From Hymenobacter perfusus (GTDB lineage Bacteria; Bacteroidota; Bacteroidia; Cytophagales; Hymenobacteraceae): a stretch of 64,000 nt of DNA. Of the stretch, positions 1 to 10,038 are shown one piece after another. The translations under genes and the position numbers were made by a program. The stretch is from NCBI RefSeq assembly GCF_003944765.1, contig NZ_RWIU01000001.1:930001-994000 (forward strand). Reading direction: 5' to 3'. The stretch's first letter is position 1; each line of letters opens with the position of its first letter. Below the pieces are notes generated by a model. It worked only from the letters and a program-made list of their open reading frames with translations, was not told the DNA's origin and searched no databases.

Positions 1-196
1 AGCAGCATCAACTACAAAAATGATTGTAATTAAACTTTTCCCACCTCAATCACTTTGGGAGCCCATATTGGGATATATATAATACTATTACAACAAGCTT
101 ACGCACAATCCATCAAAAAGCAAAATCCCCGGCCAGCAGATGCTGCCCGAGGAGATACGAACGGTATACCACCAGTGGTTTTACAATTGCACTATT

Positions 197-904
197 TTAA
201 TCATACAGACTAGCCAACTGGCTTATTTTCTCGCGCTCCAGCACCGTGATGCGGCTTCCCTGAGTAAGCACCAGCCCCTCGTCGCGAAACTCGGAGAGTA
301 GTCGGCTGGCCGTTTCCTTGGTGGTACCGGTGAGGGCGGCCAGATCCTCCCGGGAAATGGGAATGCTAAACGGCTCATCGGTAACGGGCTGAAAGGCTTG
401 GTGCAGCAGCAGCAAGGCCTCGGCCAGCCGCTCACGCACGGGCTTGTAAGCCGTGTGCAACAGCCGCTCTTCGGCGTCGCCGAGGTTGCGGGCCATCAGG
501 CGGAGCAGGGAGTGGGAGAACTGCGGATTCTGCTCCAGCAGGCTGAAAAAATCGGGGCGCGGAATGAGGCACACCACGCAGTCGGTGAGGGCGGTGGCGG
601 CGGTGGTGCAGAACTGCCCGATCATAAGGGAGCGGTAGCACAGCACGTCGCCCTCCCGGGCCAGCCGGATGATCTGCTCTTTACCGTCGCCGCTGAGCTT
701 GGAAATCTTCACCTTGCCCTGGTATACGCAGTACAGGCCAGCCGCCCGGCTACCCTGCTGAAAAATCACCTGCCCTTTGCTGTACGACTGGTGCAACTTG
801 CCGCCGGCTATCAACGACAGCTCGGCGTGCTGGCAGTTGCCCAACAGAGAGCGTTCAACGTGCGGGCAGGCCTGACAAGTGAGGGGAACAGAAGAAGCTA
901 CCAT
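197..904 (-). CDS. Crp/Fnr family transcriptional regulator
   Basis: This is a cytosolic DNA-binding regulator of the Crp/Fnr superfamily, 235 aa from the ATG at 904; a TTG six codons upstream is less likely. The N-terminus has a cysteine cluster (CQACP at about residues 10-14, and a further Cys about ten residues on) resembling the iron-sulfur ligands of Fnr-like proteins. A cyclic-nucleotide-binding-type beta barrel follows (KGQVIFQQGSRAAGLYCV), and a C-terminal winged helix has the Fnr-like recognition segment TTKETASRLL. Oxygen or redox sensing is inferred from the cysteines only. It stands alone; the next gene upstream is a convergent-independent aminopeptidase on the same strand. Confidence 0.88.
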   Translation of the reverse strand: MVASSVPLTCQACPHVERSLLGNCQHAELSLIAGGKLHQSYSKGQVIFQQGSRAAGLYCVYQGKVKISKLSGDGKEQIIRLAREGDVLCYRSLMIGQFCTTAATALTDCVVCLIPRPDFFSLLEQNPQFSHSLLRLMARNLGDAEERLLHTAYKPVRERLAEALLLLHQAFQPVTDEPFSIPISREDLAALTGTTKETASRLLSEFRDEGLVLTQGSRITVLEREKISQLASLYD

Positions 905-1196
905 ACGCTTTACTCTCAGCAAAAAAACATCCCGGCAGACGAAGCCAGAAGATACTTTTTCTTATAAAAAATACTATTCAACAACTCATCTTCTTATCGC
1001 TAATCTTTTCTACAGGATACTGAAGAAAAGATCAAAACAGAAGCTACCAACTCCAGCGGAAGCTGTAAGCAGCCGAATTTACACGTTTCACCGGTAAAAG
1101 ATTCCAACATTCCACTTTATATATATAAAATAACCTGCATCAGGCCTTCCCAATTATGGATTCCAGCATAGCAGAATAAGACAATTTCACTAACCT

Positions 1197-2861
1197 CTAT
1201 TCTAATAACGTTCCTACGTAGTAATTTTCGGTATCTACCTCCAGATTCTCTCTTTTCAAATTGGGAATCTCTACTGGCTGAAAGACCGTGGTCAGCGGCA
1301 CTAGCTGGTAGATGCCGCCACGCGGGCGCAGCCGAATGGGCAGGGCAAAGCCGGGCTCGGCGGCAATCCAGCGGGCCTGGGGCGGACCGTCGGTGGGGAA
1401 GCGCACCTCCAGCACCGGCAGGCCCGGGTGGCGCAGGTACTGGTTGAACACGGGCGTGAGGTCCTGGCCCAGCTGCTGGTTGAAGTAGCCGATGACCTGC
1501 CCGGTAGTAATCGTCTGGTGGAAAAACCGCTGGTTGAGGCCACGCAGCAGCTCCCGCCATTGGGCATCATCGGGCACGTAGGCCGTGCGGAGCATGTTCA
1601 GCAGGTTGCTGCCTTTGTCGTACATATCGGAAGAGCCTTCCCGGTTCACGCCGTAGGGTCCGATGATGGGCGCGTCGTTCTGAATGTTGCGCCGCTGGCC
1701 GTGGATGTACTGCCGGGCGGCTTCCTGGCCGAACTGGCTTTCCACGAACAAGGCCTCGGAGTAGGTGGTAAACGCCTCGTGAATCCACATATCGGCAATA
1801 TCCTGGCTGGTGAGGCTGTTACCGAACCACTCGTGGCCGCTTTCATGAATGATAATAAAATCCCACTTCAGGCCCCAGCCCGTGCCTGACCGGTCACGGC
1901 CCAGGTAGCCGTTCTGGTACTTATTGCCGTAGGCCACGGCGCTCTGGTGCTCCATGCCGAGGTGCGGGGTTTCAATTAGCTTGTAGCCATCTTCATAGAA
2001 CGGGTACGGCCCAAACCACGACTCCAGCGACTTGAGCATGGGTTTCACGTTGGCGGCGAACTGGGTTCTGGCTTTGCTCAGGCTTTCGGGCAGCACCCAG
2101 TAATCCAGCGTCAGGGGGCCTTTTTCGCCGGCGTACTCGTCGCTGAAGTGGGTGTAGTCGGCCACGTTCAGGGCCACGTCGTAATTATTGATGGGGTTGC
2201 TCACGAACCAGTCGAAGCGGGTGGCCCCGCCTTTCAGGAGCACGGTGCGGCGCAGGCGGCCGTTGGATACATCCTTGAGGCCCTTCGGTACGGTCACGCT
2301 GATGAGCATACTGTCCACTTCATCGGCCTGCTGGTCTTTATTCGGCCACCAGATGCTGGCTCCTACTCCCTGGCAGGCCGTGGCCACCCACGGCTTACCC
2401 TTGGCATCCTGCGTGAACACGACTCCACCATCCCAGGGCGCATTTTTGGCTTCGGTGGGCTGCCCACCATACAACACCGTGAAGTGGTTCTGACTGCCCT
2501 GGCGAATAGGTTCGGGAAAGGTGACGAACACCGCGTTGGCCTCCCGGGTAAATGGCACGGTCTTGCCCTGGTACTCCACTTTCTCTACCGTCAGGTTAGC
2601 AAACAGATCGAATTGCAGACGAGTAAAGTCGCGGGTAGCTTTGAAGTGAAACTCATTGGAGCCGCTAATAGCCTTGCGGGCCACGTCCAGCCGCACATCG
2701 AGGTGGTAGTAGGTGATATCGTAGCAGGTGCGCAGCGGCGAGAGGTAGCCCCGCAAAGAATCGGCGCGGGTGAAGGCCGGTTTGGCTTGCAGCAGCTGCC
2801 CCGCCACGGGACGAACGAAACCGCACAGCGCGGCCAGGAACAGGAAAGGAAGGAAACGCAC
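1197..2861 (-). CDS. M1 family zinc aminopeptidase (secreted)
   Basis: This is a 554-aa exported metallopeptidase that should trim N-terminal residues from peptides in the periplasm. The first ~22 residues form a signal peptide ending near VAGQ. The zinc site is complete: HESGHEWFG followed 18 residues later by the third ligand Glu in IHEAF, which is the M1 signature HExxH-x18-E. A GMEHQ segment upstream corresponds to the GAMEN exopeptidase motif. It is shorter than classic PepN (~870 aa) and lacks the large C-terminal helical domain, like many Bacteroidota M1 peptidases. No operon partner is evident. Confidence 0.9.
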   Translation of the reverse strand: MRFLPFLFLAALCGFVRPVAGQLLQAKPAFTRADSLRGYLSPLRTCYDITYYHLDVRLDVARKAISGSNEFHFKATRDFTRLQFDLFANLTVEKVEYQGKTVPFTREANAVFVTFPEPIRQGSQNHFTVLYGGQPTEAKNAPWDGGVVFTQDAKGKPWVATACQGVGASIWWPNKDQQADEVDSMLISVTVPKGLKDVSNGRLRRTVLLKGGATRFDWFVSNPINNYDVALNVADYTHFSDEYAGEKGPLTLDYWVLPESLSKARTQFAANVKPMLKSLESWFGPYPFYEDGYKLIETPHLGMEHQSAVAYGNKYQNGYLGRDRSGTGWGLKWDFIIIHESGHEWFGNSLTSQDIADMWIHEAFTTYSEALFVESQFGQEAARQYIHGQRRNIQNDAPIIGPYGVNREGSSDMYDKGSNLLNMLRTAYVPDDAQWRELLRGLNQRFFHQTITTGQVIGYFNQQLGQDLTPVFNQYLRHPGLPVLEVRFPTDGPPQARWIAAEPGFALPIRLRPRGGIYQLVPLTTVFQPVEIPNLKRENLEVDTENYYVGTLLE

Positions 2862-2990
2862 GGCGGCAGATATTAAGTTGAAGTCAGGCTAAAGAACGGG
2901 AAAGAAGGCTGAACGCTGCGTACGGCGGCCCTTTCACCGATAGGCCCGGCAAACTCCCGTAGGTTTGTGCTTCTCCAGTCCGCTTTTCAC

Positions 2991-3908
2991 ATGACGCAAC
3001 CACCTGCCCCCACCCGCGCGGCCCTACTGCTGGCCTTCGCGGCCGTGTATATCATCTGGGGCTCCACCTACCTGGGCATCCGCTTCGCCATTGACTCCAT
3101 CCCGCCGCTGCTGATGGCCGGCTCCCGCTACACGCTGGCCGGGGCGCTGCTGTACGGCTTTATGCGGTGGCGGGGCGAGCCCGCTCCTACCCGCAAAGGC
3201 TGGCTGACGGCGGCCGTAATCGGGGTGTGCCTGCTGGGCTTCGGTAATGGGGGCGTAACGCTGGGCGAACAGTATATTCCTACGGGCCTGACGGCACTGC
3301 TGGTAGCCACGGTGCCCATGTTTCTGGCGGTGCTGGGCTGGTGGAGCGGCGTGGCCGCCCGGCCCCGGCCGGTAGTGGCGGCGGGCCTGGCAGCAGGTCT
3401 GGCGGGGGTGTATCTGCTGGCCCGCACACCAGGAGCCAGCCACGTTGCCAAACCGGGGCACGAGGGGCTGGGTATCGGGCTGGTGCTGGTGGCGGCCCTG
3501 GTGTGGGCCATTGGCTCGCTGTATTCCAAAAATCATCAGCCTACTCCCTCCCCGTTTCTTTCGGGCGGGATGCAGATGCTGTGCGGCGGCGTGGCCATGC
3601 TGGTGGTCGGCGCGGTGCGCGGCGAAGCGGCCGGTTTCAGCCTGGCGCAGGTTACGGCTACTTCCTGGCTGGCCTACGCCTACCTGGTCACATTTGGCAG
3701 TATTGTGGGCTTTACGGCCTACATCTGGCTGCTGCGGGTGGTAGAGCCGGCGCTGGCGGGCACCTATGCCTTCGTGAACCCCGTGGTGGCGGTATTGCTG
3801 GGCTGGTTGTTTCTGCACGAAGTTCCCGACCCACAAATGCTCGGGGGCGCGGCCCTCATTGTGCTGGCCGTGGCGCTGGTAGTTTTGGGTGGGCGCAGTA
3901 AAAAGTAG
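2991..3908 (+). CDS. EamA/DMT-superfamily permease
   Basis: This is an inner-membrane drug/metabolite transporter of about 305 aa with ten predicted hydrophobic helices in two EamA repeats. The first repeat begins with the YedA-like segment IIWGSTYLGIRFAI; the second covers about residues 160-300 and ends in a short basic tail (GGRSKK). The substrate cannot be told from sequence; relatives export amino acids or small metabolites. I chose the ATG at 2991 (MTQPP) over a GTG eight codons upstream. It is divergent from the M1 peptidase gene with a ~130-bp gap. Confidence 0.86.
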   Translation: MTQPPAPTRAALLLAFAAVYIIWGSTYLGIRFAIDSIPPLLMAGSRYTLAGALLYGFMRWRGEPAPTRKGWLTAAVIGVCLLGFGNGGVTLGEQYIPTGLTALLVATVPMFLAVLGWWSGVAARPRPVVAAGLAAGLAGVYLLARTPGASHVAKPGHEGLGIGLVLVAALVWAIGSLYSKNHQPTPSPFLSGGMQMLCGGVAMLVVGAVRGEAAGFSLAQVTATSWLAYAYLVTFGSIVGFTAYIWLLRVVEPALAGTYAFVNPVVAVLLGWLFLHEVPDPQMLGGAALIVLAVALVVLGGRSKK

Positions 3909-3958
3909 CCGGCTGGCCAAGCAGCGGGGCCGCAGGATTCCCATCTAACAGCAGCATA

Positions 3959-3983
3959 TGCCCGGACTCGGCCGGGCTATTTA
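3959..3983 (+). terminator. Hairpin after DMT gene
   Basis: A GC-rich stem (CCCGG/CCGGG with flanking pairs) sits about 50 bp downstream of the permease stop and is followed by a weak T-containing tract. It is a plausible intrinsic terminator. The remaining ~245 bp before the next gene show no recognisable gene; a 61-codon frame at 4015-4200 has no family resemblance. Confidence 0.45.
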
Positions 3984-4227
3984 TGCAACCAAAATTTCCA
4001 TTTGACTTCTACCCATGGCTGTTTCTTTCCGCTCGTTATCTGCTGACTCCGTTTCCTGCCAACCACGGGCTTTTGCTTCCTGCAAACCGGCGGGATGGAG
4101 GGTGCCCACGCTGTGGGGCGGTACCCGGAGTCAGCGGCTGGCGCTTCCGCTGGAATTTCTGCTGGCCCCAGGCTCCGGAATCGGTTCTGCTGGCTACTAG
4201 TCTGCTCCTCTCTTCTGTCACTCCATT

Positions 4228-6552
4228 ATGCTCCGCTCCTTTCTCTGCCGGCTGCTGCCCGCCGCTCTGCTGGTTGCCGGCTGCACCCAAATCCGCCCTG
4301 CGCGTACTACGGCCATGCCAAACTCCGTGACCGGACAGCCGGATGTGCTGGAAACGATGAAAATCACGGTGCCCCGGTCAGCCAACCGCGTGGCCTCCTT
4401 CACCAACAAAGCCGCCGCCTACTACTGCGCCCAGACTCACGAGGTCAACCACCCCGAGTACAGCTGGTTTGAGGGCCTGAACGTGGCCAAAAACCGGGTA
4501 TTTGCGGGCTATGAGTTGTTTGTGGCCGGTAAGCCGCTCGATAACCGCGTGGCCGAAGTAACAGTGTATCCGCACAAGCTGGTGCGCCGCCACGGCCCGG
4601 CAGTACAGGAAGAGCTGTGGCTGTTTGATGAGAAGAACCTGCTGGAAATCGACCTGACCGGCACCACGCAACCCATTGGCATAGAGCTGAAAGGCGAGAA
4701 GGTGCTCCTGCTCCGGCAGCAGGATGACTTGGCTTTTTTCTCGGCGCGGGAGGGCCGTTTCGTGCTGGCCGTGGCAGCCCGCCGGCCGCAGCCTATTACC
4801 GTGGCCGGCCAGCGCGTAGTGGCGGCCGGGGCCGGGGGCTTCCTGATTGCCTGCGGGACTGATGAGGCCGATGCAACCGCTCTGCTTCGGGAGGGCCAGC
4901 GCAACGGGCCGGCCCTGAAGCTGGCCCGGGAGCAGCGTATCCGTCAGCCGCTGCAAACCAGTGCCTACGTGGCCGCCGATAATGACTCGCTGACCCTGGC
5001 CCTGCGCTGGCTGACCACTACCACCGACCAACTGGTAAGTCGCCAGCAGGGCGATGGGATTTACGCCGGCCTGCCGTGGTTCAATGAGTACTGGGGCCGC
5101 GACGAGTTCATTTCCTTCCCCGGTACCATGCTGATCAGCGGCCAGTTTGCCGCCGCCCGCCGGATTCTGCTTTCGTTTGCCCGCTATCAGCAGCTCGACC
5201 CCGCTTCCCGATTCTTCGGCCGGGTACCCAACATCGTGAACCCAAGCAACATCGATTACCACACCACCGATGGCACGCCGCGCTTCGTCATTGCGCTCCG
5301 GGACTACGTGCGCTATTCCGGCGACACCTCACTGGTACGGCAGCTTTACCCCAATGTGCAGGCCAGCATTGCGGGTGCCCTCACGTACTGGGTTGATAAG
5401 CAAGGCTATCTGCTGCACGCCGACAATGAAACCTGGATGGATGCCCGCGACGCGCAGTTGGTGGCCTTCACGCCCCGGGGCAGCCGCGCCAACGACATTC
5501 AGGCGCTATGGTATCAGCAGCTGAAAGCCGGGGCCTACTTTGCCGCTTTCGTTCAGGATGCGGCCAGCCAGACGCGGTGGGAGCAGCTGGCGGAGCAGGT
5601 GACAAGCCGGTTTGCCCAGGACTTCCGCCGCCCCGGATACGACTACCTCGCCGACCGGCTTGACCACCAGAACCATCCCGACTTCACGCTGCGTCCCAAC
5701 CAGCTATTTGCGCTGGATATGGTGCCCGACCCGGCCTTTGCCCGCCAGGCTCTGCGCAAAAACTGGACGGAGTTGGTGTATCCGTGGGGCGTAGCCACGC
5801 TTGACCGGCACGACCCGCAGTTTCATCCCTATCACCTGGCCCCTGAGTTATACCATAAGGATGCGGCTTACCACCGGGGCACCATCTGGCCCTGGCTTAA
5901 CGGCATTGCCATGCAACGCATGCTGGAAGCCGGCCAGCCCGAAACCGCCTGGATGCTGTTTGCCAGCTCTAACCGTCAGGCCCTGACCAGGGGTGTAGTA
6001 GGAGGCCTGAGCGAAAACCTTGATGCCTACCCCCGGCCCGGCCAACGGTTGCCGAAGCTTACGGGAGCCTATTTGCAGGCGTGGTCGAATGCCGAGCAAC
6101 TGCGGGTGTGGCACCAGTATTTCCTCGGCATCCGTCCCGACGCGGCCAACCACCAGCTTGTTCTCGCACCCCAGTTACCACTGGCCGTGCGGCAGCTTCG
6201 TTATAATTTCACGGTGGGTCAAAGCCTGATTACTGCCGAATACCAAGCTACCCCGCACCCCACCCACACCTACCACCTGGGACCCGAGCCCACCACTGTT
6301 ACAGTGGATATTACTCCCTTCGAGCCCATCCGGATAGATACCCCAGCCAACACGACGCTGAAAATTTCCGTGACGCCCCAGCAGCTCACGGCGGTGCTAC
6401 TGGATGCAAAAGACCTAGAGCTCACACGCCAGACCGCCACGCCATCGGCCGCCCGACTGGCCCGGCAGCAACAGAATGACCAGACATTGGCGAACCTGCC
6501 CTTCGCGCAGCCACTGCCGTTAAGCCAGCACCCGGTTACCCGCCCGCAATAG
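4228..6552 (+). CDS. GH133-like amylo-alpha-1,6-glucosidase lipoprotein
   Basis: This is a 774-aa lipoprotein. The signal peptide ends in a lipobox (LLVAGC, Cys19), so it should be anchored in the cell envelope. Residues ~30-240 form a beta-rich N-terminal domain. Residues ~270-680 form an (alpha/alpha)6 domain like the glucosidase half of glycogen-debranching enzymes (GDE_C/GH133), with the landmark LPWFNEYWGRDEFISFPG, the ETWMDARD segment and HRGTIWPWLNG. No GH13 glucanotransferase domain is present. It probably removes alpha-1,6-linked glucose stubs, or acts on a related oligosaccharide, outside the cytoplasm. Family assignment is from motifs; the substrate is inferred. No sus-like transport genes are adjacent. 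Confidence 0.75.
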   Translation: MLRSFLCRLLPAALLVAGCTQIRPARTTAMPNSVTGQPDVLETMKITVPRSANRVASFTNKAAAYYCAQTHEVNHPEYSWFEGLNVAKNRVFAGYELFVAGKPLDNRVAEVTVYPHKLVRRHGPAVQEELWLFDEKNLLEIDLTGTTQPIGIELKGEKVLLLRQQDDLAFFSAREGRFVLAVAARRPQPITVAGQRVVAAGAGGFLIACGTDEADATALLREGQRNGPALKLAREQRIRQPLQTSAYVAADNDSLTLALRWLTTTTDQLVSRQQGDGIYAGLPWFNEYWGRDEFISFPGTMLISGQFAAARRILLSFARYQQLDPASRFFGRVPNIVNPSNIDYHTTDGTPRFVIALRDYVRYSGDTSLVRQLYPNVQASIAGALTYWVDKQGYLLHADNETWMDARDAQLVAFTPRGSRANDIQALWYQQLKAGAYFAAFVQDAASQTRWEQLAEQVTSRFAQDFRRPGYDYLADRLDHQNHPDFTLRPNQLFALDMVPDPAFARQALRKNWTELVYPWGVATLDRHDPQFHPYHLAPELYHKDAAYHRGTIWPWLNGIAMQRMLEAGQPETAWMLFASSNRQALTRGVVGGLSENLDAYPRPGQRLPKLTGAYLQAWSNAEQLRVWHQYFLGIRPDAANHQLVLAPQLPLAVRQLRYNFTVGQSLITAEYQATPHPTHTYHLGPEPTTVTVDITPFEPIRIDTPANTTLKISVTPQQLTAVLLDAKDLELTRQTATPSAARLARQQQNDQTLANLPFAQPLPLSQHPVTRPQ

Positions 6553-6686
6553 GCGCAGGGCCGTTTCTTTACCTGAGTTTCGGGGTGACTGGCGCAACTG
6601 TTTCTACTCCCCCCGGCGTAGCTTCTGCAGGGGTGGCCGTCACTCCCATCGTATCTTCAGAACCTCACTTTCTTACCGGCTACCGC

Positions 6687-7094
6687 ATGGCAGATACTGC
6701 TTCTTACGTTCCTCCGCCCGATATCCAGACGGAGGCCGATGTGCGCCGGCTGGTAGATGCCTTCTACCAGCGTGTGCGGGCTGATGACCTTATCGGCCCT
6801 ATTTTCGAAGAAGTAGTGCAGGGCCATTGGCCCCGCCACTTAGCCACGATGTACGATTTCTGGAGTGGCTTGCTACTGGGCAGCAGCCGTTACCGGGGTC
6901 GTCCGTTTCCCAAGCATCTGGCGTTGCCAATTGATAGCCGCCACTTCCACCGCTGGCTCACGCTGTTTGTGGAAACTGTGGAAGCGCATTTCGCCGGTAC
7001 CGTGGCTGATGAGGCCATTTATCGGGCAGGAACCATTGCCGCCGTGTTCGAGCACCGTATGGCCCAGGCCCGCAACCCGTTGCACATCCTGTAA
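6687..7094 (+). CDS. Group III truncated haemoglobin (copy 1)
   Basis: This is a 135-aa haem protein of the truncated globin superfamily, group III type. The fold is recognisable from EADVRRLVDAFYQRVRAD (helix A/B), the PIFEEVVQGHWPRHLATMYDFW stretch and the proximal-histidine helix around DSRHFHRWLTLF. The ATG at 6687 fits family length; an upstream in-frame ATG at 6585 would add 34 residues without similarity. It is followed 164 bp later by a paralogue. Likely roles are O2/NO/redox chemistry in the cytoplasm, inferred from the family. Confidence 0.9.
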   Translation: MADTASYVPPPDIQTEADVRRLVDAFYQRVRADDLIGPIFEEVVQGHWPRHLATMYDFWSGLLLGSSRYRGRPFPKHLALPIDSRHFHRWLTLFVETVEAHFAGTVADEAIYRAGTIAAVFEHRMAQARNPLHIL

Positions 7095-7258
7095 TAAAAT
7101 CGGCCTTAATTGGTATCCTTTCCCGTTTTTTAGTCGTACAAGCCCCACCTCCGACAATTATTTGCTGGATAAAGCCAAAAAGATTTTTCGCTAATGCGCG
7201 AAAATTCCAAAACCTGCGTAAATTCGCTGCGTATCCACCCGTAACTACTCTCCTCTGT

Positions 7259-7627
7259 ATGGTTACTCTGACTACTCTTCCTGATCTGCGTACCGAGGGC
7301 GACATCAAGACGCTGGTGGATACCGCCTTTAGCAAAGCCAACGACGACGAGTTGCTGGCCCCGCTCTGCCACGCGGTAGCGCGGGTACACTGGCCCCGCC
7401 ACCTTACTTCTCTCTATGACTACTGGAGCAATGCCTTGCTTGGCACCACCCGGTACCAGGAAGGACAGTTGGTGCCACTGCATTCGGCCCTGCCTGTGAA
7501 AGGTCCGCACTTTCAGCGGTGGGCCGAAGTACTGCAGCGTACAGTGGAAGAAAAATTTGCCGGCTCCAAAGCCGAAGAAGCTATTCATAAAGTAGCCACG
7601 CTGGCCTCCAACTCCCGCGCTGCCTAA
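7259..7627 (+). CDS. Group III truncated haemoglobin (copy 2)
   Basis: This 122-aa paralogue of the preceding gene shares the same blocks: LRTEGDIKTLVDTAF, HWPRHLTSLYDYW, and the proximal-His helix KGPHFQRWAEVL. The two proteins are clearly homologous but diverged, for example in the helix A-B region and the C-terminus (LASNSRAA here, ARNPLHIL in copy 1). A near-consensus -7 element (TAAATTCG, 7218-7225) lies ~35 bp upstream, so it may be transcribed separately from copy 1. A strong terminator follows. Confidence 0.9.
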   Translation: MVTLTTLPDLRTEGDIKTLVDTAFSKANDDELLAPLCHAVARVHWPRHLTSLYDYWSNALLGTTRYQEGQLVPLHSALPVKGPHFQRWAEVLQRTVEEKFAGSKAEEAIHKVATLASNSRAA

Positions 7628-7696
7628 TTTTTTATCGGTTCACCCACCCCCAATTCCCACCCCGTTCTCCTCACACATTCACCCATCCACCCATAC

Positions 7697-7732
7697 AAAA
7701 AGCCCCTCGGACTTGAATCCGAGGGGCTTTTT
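7697..7732. terminator. Bidirectional intrinsic terminator
   Basis: A perfect stem (AAGCCCCTCGG / CCGAGGGGCTT) with an 8-nt loop is flanked by an A-run on the left and a T-run on the right. It can end transcription from the globin gene on the plus strand and from the convergent gene on the minus strand. Confidence 0.9.
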
Positions 7733-7751
7733 ATTTGCGCACCAGACCAAA

Positions 7752-8243
7752 CTATGAGAAATCGTGCCGCTTCTTGTGAGCAAAATGAACTTCCAGGTAA
7801 CGCTCTACGGCTGCGAACTGACTGTATTCATAGCTAAGTAAACAGATGTGCCCACTGTCTTTACAGTCAAAATGTAGCCCCCTACCTGCACTCTTCCTTC
7901 TCGGATCCTCTCCAATCCACCAGCCGACCAGGGTTTTCATGGACAGATGATACAGCACTTTGTCAGGTTCCTGCTCCATGTGGAACACTTGTTGGCTAAT
8001 TGTAAGCGTGGAGCGTTTTACAGTGGATTGATGATACCACGGCAGGAGTACTCCTATGAATACCACTAACAGCAAACGACCTCCCAGCGAATCATATACG
8101 TGCTGCCGGTTAGCGTCCATTATGATGGCGAGACAAATAATACAGCTGACAGCAATGACCGCATAGCATGCTGCTTTGGCAGTAAAGTGGTTTGACTCAA
8201 CCTCAATAGTGTCTTTCTGCATAGCTAATAAATGAAAAACCAT
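7752..8243 (-). CDS. Hypothetical membrane protein
   Basis: This is a 163-aa protein of unknown function. Two hydrophobic segments are visible (about residues 26-43, YAVIAVSCIICLAII, and 57-71, LLLVVFIGVLLPW). They are followed by a soluble C-terminal part rich in charged and aromatic residues with several cysteines and histidines. An alternative start lies at Met8 (8222). The lower GC content and different codon use compared with its neighbours suggest a gene acquired more recently. I do not recognise a family. Confidence 0.55.
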   Translation of the reverse strand: MVFHLLAMQKDTIEVESNHFTAKAACYAVIAVSCIICLAIIMDANRQHVYDSLGGRLLLVVFIGVLLPWYHQSTVKRSTLTISQQVFHMEQEPDKVLYHLSMKTLVGWWIGEDPRRKSAGRGLHFDCKDSGHICLLSYEYSQFAAVERYLEVHFAHKKRHDFS

Positions 8244-8289
8244 GCCTCCATATGAGAGGCACGGCTTTCAAAAGTATAATTCCGGACGG

Positions 8290-9993
8290 TTACACGCCTA
8301 GCAGCAGACGGGTTGGGTCTTCGAGCAGTTCCTTCACGCGCACCAGGAACGACACTGACTCGCGGCCGTCGATGATGCGGTGGTCGTAGCTCAGGGCCAG
8401 GTACATCATGGGGCGGATTACCACCTGGCCGTTTTCGGCAATCGGGCGCTGCACGATGTTGTGCATGCCCAGAATGGCCGACTGCGGCGCGTTGATAATG
8501 GGGGTGCTCATCATAGAGCCGAACACGCCGCCGTTGGTGATGGTGAACGTGCCGCCGGTCATCTGCTCGATGGTGAGCTTGTTGTCGCGGGCCAGGCCGG
8601 CGAGGCGCTGGATTTCCTTCTCGATACCATCAAACGACAGCTCCTCGGCGTTGCGGATTACCGGTACCACGAGGCCTTTGGGGGCCGATACGGCAATGCT
8701 GATGTCGCAGAAGTCGTTGTACACGATGTCGGTGCCATCAATCTGGGCATTCACGGCGGGCCACTCTTTCAGGGCCACGCACACGGCCTTGGTGAAGAAC
8801 GACATGAAGCCGAGGCCCACGCTGTGCTTCTCCTTGAACTTGTCCTTGAACTTGTTGCGCAGGTCCATGATGGGCTGCATGTTCACCTCGTTGAAGGTGG
8901 TGAGCATGGCCGTCTCGTTCTTCACCGACACCAGACGGCGGGCGACCGTCTTGCGTAGGTTGCTCATCCGCTCACGGCGCTGGTTGCGGTTGCCGCTAGC
9001 GGCCGGGGCAGCAGCAGCTGGAGCAGCCGGTTTGGCAGCAGCGGGAGCAGCAGCTGGAGCCGGCGCAGCGGGCTTGGCCTGAGCATTCTGAGCATCGTCT
9101 TTGGTAATGCGACCATCACGGCCCGAGCCCTGCACATCGGCGGGGCTGATGCCTTTTTCACCGAGGATTTTGCCGGCCGCTGGCGAAGGCGTTCCGGTAG
9201 CGTAGCTGGTGGTTGCCGACGCCGCCGGAGCAGCAGCGGCCGGAGTAGCTTGAGCAGCAGCCGGAGCAGCGGCGGCTGCGGGAGCCGGAGCGGCAGCACC
9301 GCTACCGCCTTCAATGCGGGCAATGGTAGCGCCGATGCCGATGGTTTCGCCTTCCTTGGCGGCGTGGCGCAGGATGCCGGTGCCTTCGGCGGGCAGCTCA
9401 AACGTGGCTTTGTCGGATTCCAGCTCGGCAATGATTTCGTCGCGCTGTACCTGGGCACCGTCTTCCTTCAGCCACTTGGCTACCGTTACTTCCGTGATGG
9501 ATTCGCCCACAGCCGGAATCGTCATTTCCACGGTAGCACCGCCGCCGTTGCCGGCAGCCGGAGCGGCAGCAGCTGGGGCGCCGGAAGCAGCACCGCCTTC
9601 GGGCTGGCCGCCGTAGCCGGCCTGGTCGCTGGCTTTGGGGTTTTCTTCGCCTTTGCTCACCGGGTCGTTGGCAGGGGCTGCGGCAGCGGGAGCCGCCGGG
9701 GCCTCAGCCGCCGGGGCCTCAGCGGCCGGAGCTGAAGCAACTGGCGCGGCCGCAGCACCGTCGCCGTCGATTTCGGCAATGGTGGTGCCGATACCGATGG
9801 TTTCGCCCTCGGCAACGCGGATTTTCAGCACGCCGTCGGCCTCGGCGGGCAGCTCGAACGTGGCTTTGTCGGATTCCAGCTCGGCCAGAATCTCGTCGCG
9901 CTTCACGGTGTCACCGTCGGCTTTCAGCCACTTGGCAATGGTTACTTCGGTGATAGACTCGCCGACGGCGGGGATTTTAATTTCCAGACCCAT
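8290..9993 (-). CDS. sucB: 2-oxoglutarate dehydrogenase E2, dihydrolipoyl succinyltransferase
   Basis: This TCA-cycle enzyme transfers the succinyl group from lipoate to CoA. It has 567 residues, longer than E. coli SucB (405), because it carries two lipoyl domains (about residues 1-78 and 153-232). Each has the lipoylation-site context [12 protein letters not shown]. Long Ala/Pro linkers connect them to a peripheral-subunit-binding domain ([27 protein letters not shown]) and a C-terminal catalytic domain ending with the active-site SYDHRIIDG motif. It lies 127 bp downstream of sucA on the same strand, so the two probably form an operon. The lipoyl lysines would be modified by products including LipA, encoded at 31.9 kb. 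Confidence 0.95.
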   Translation of the reverse strand: MGLEIKIPAVGESITEVTIAKWLKADGDTVKRDEILAELESDKATFELPAEADGVLKIRVAEGETIGIGTTIAEIDGDGAAAAPVASAPAAEAPAAEAPAAPAAAAPANDPVSKGEENPKASDQAGYGGQPEGGAASGAPAAAAPAAGNGGGATVEMTIPAVGESITEVTVAKWLKEDGAQVQRDEIIAELESDKATFELPAEGTGILRHAAKEGETIGIGATIARIEGGSGAAAPAPAAAAAPAAAQATPAAAAPAASATTSYATGTPSPAAGKILGEKGISPADVQGSGRDGRITKDDAQNAQAKPAAPAPAAAPAAAKPAAPAAAAPAASGNRNQRRERMSNLRKTVARRLVSVKNETAMLTTFNEVNMQPIMDLRNKFKDKFKEKHSVGLGFMSFFTKAVCVALKEWPAVNAQIDGTDIVYNDFCDISIAVSAPKGLVVPVIRNAEELSFDGIEKEIQRLAGLARDNKLTIEQMTGGTFTITNGGVFGSMMSTPIINAPQSAILGMHNIVQRPIAENGQVVIRPMMYLALSYDHRIIDGRESVSFLVRVKELLEDPTRLLLGV

Positions 9994-10038
9994 AAGTGGG
10001 AGTTTTGAAGGGTTTCGGTGGGGAATGTCGGGGAAGTT

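Noticed and set aside
4015..4200. A 61-codon frame between the DMT and GH133 genes.
   Set aside because: Ser/Ala/Leu/Pro-rich sequence without domain, signal peptide or conserved look.
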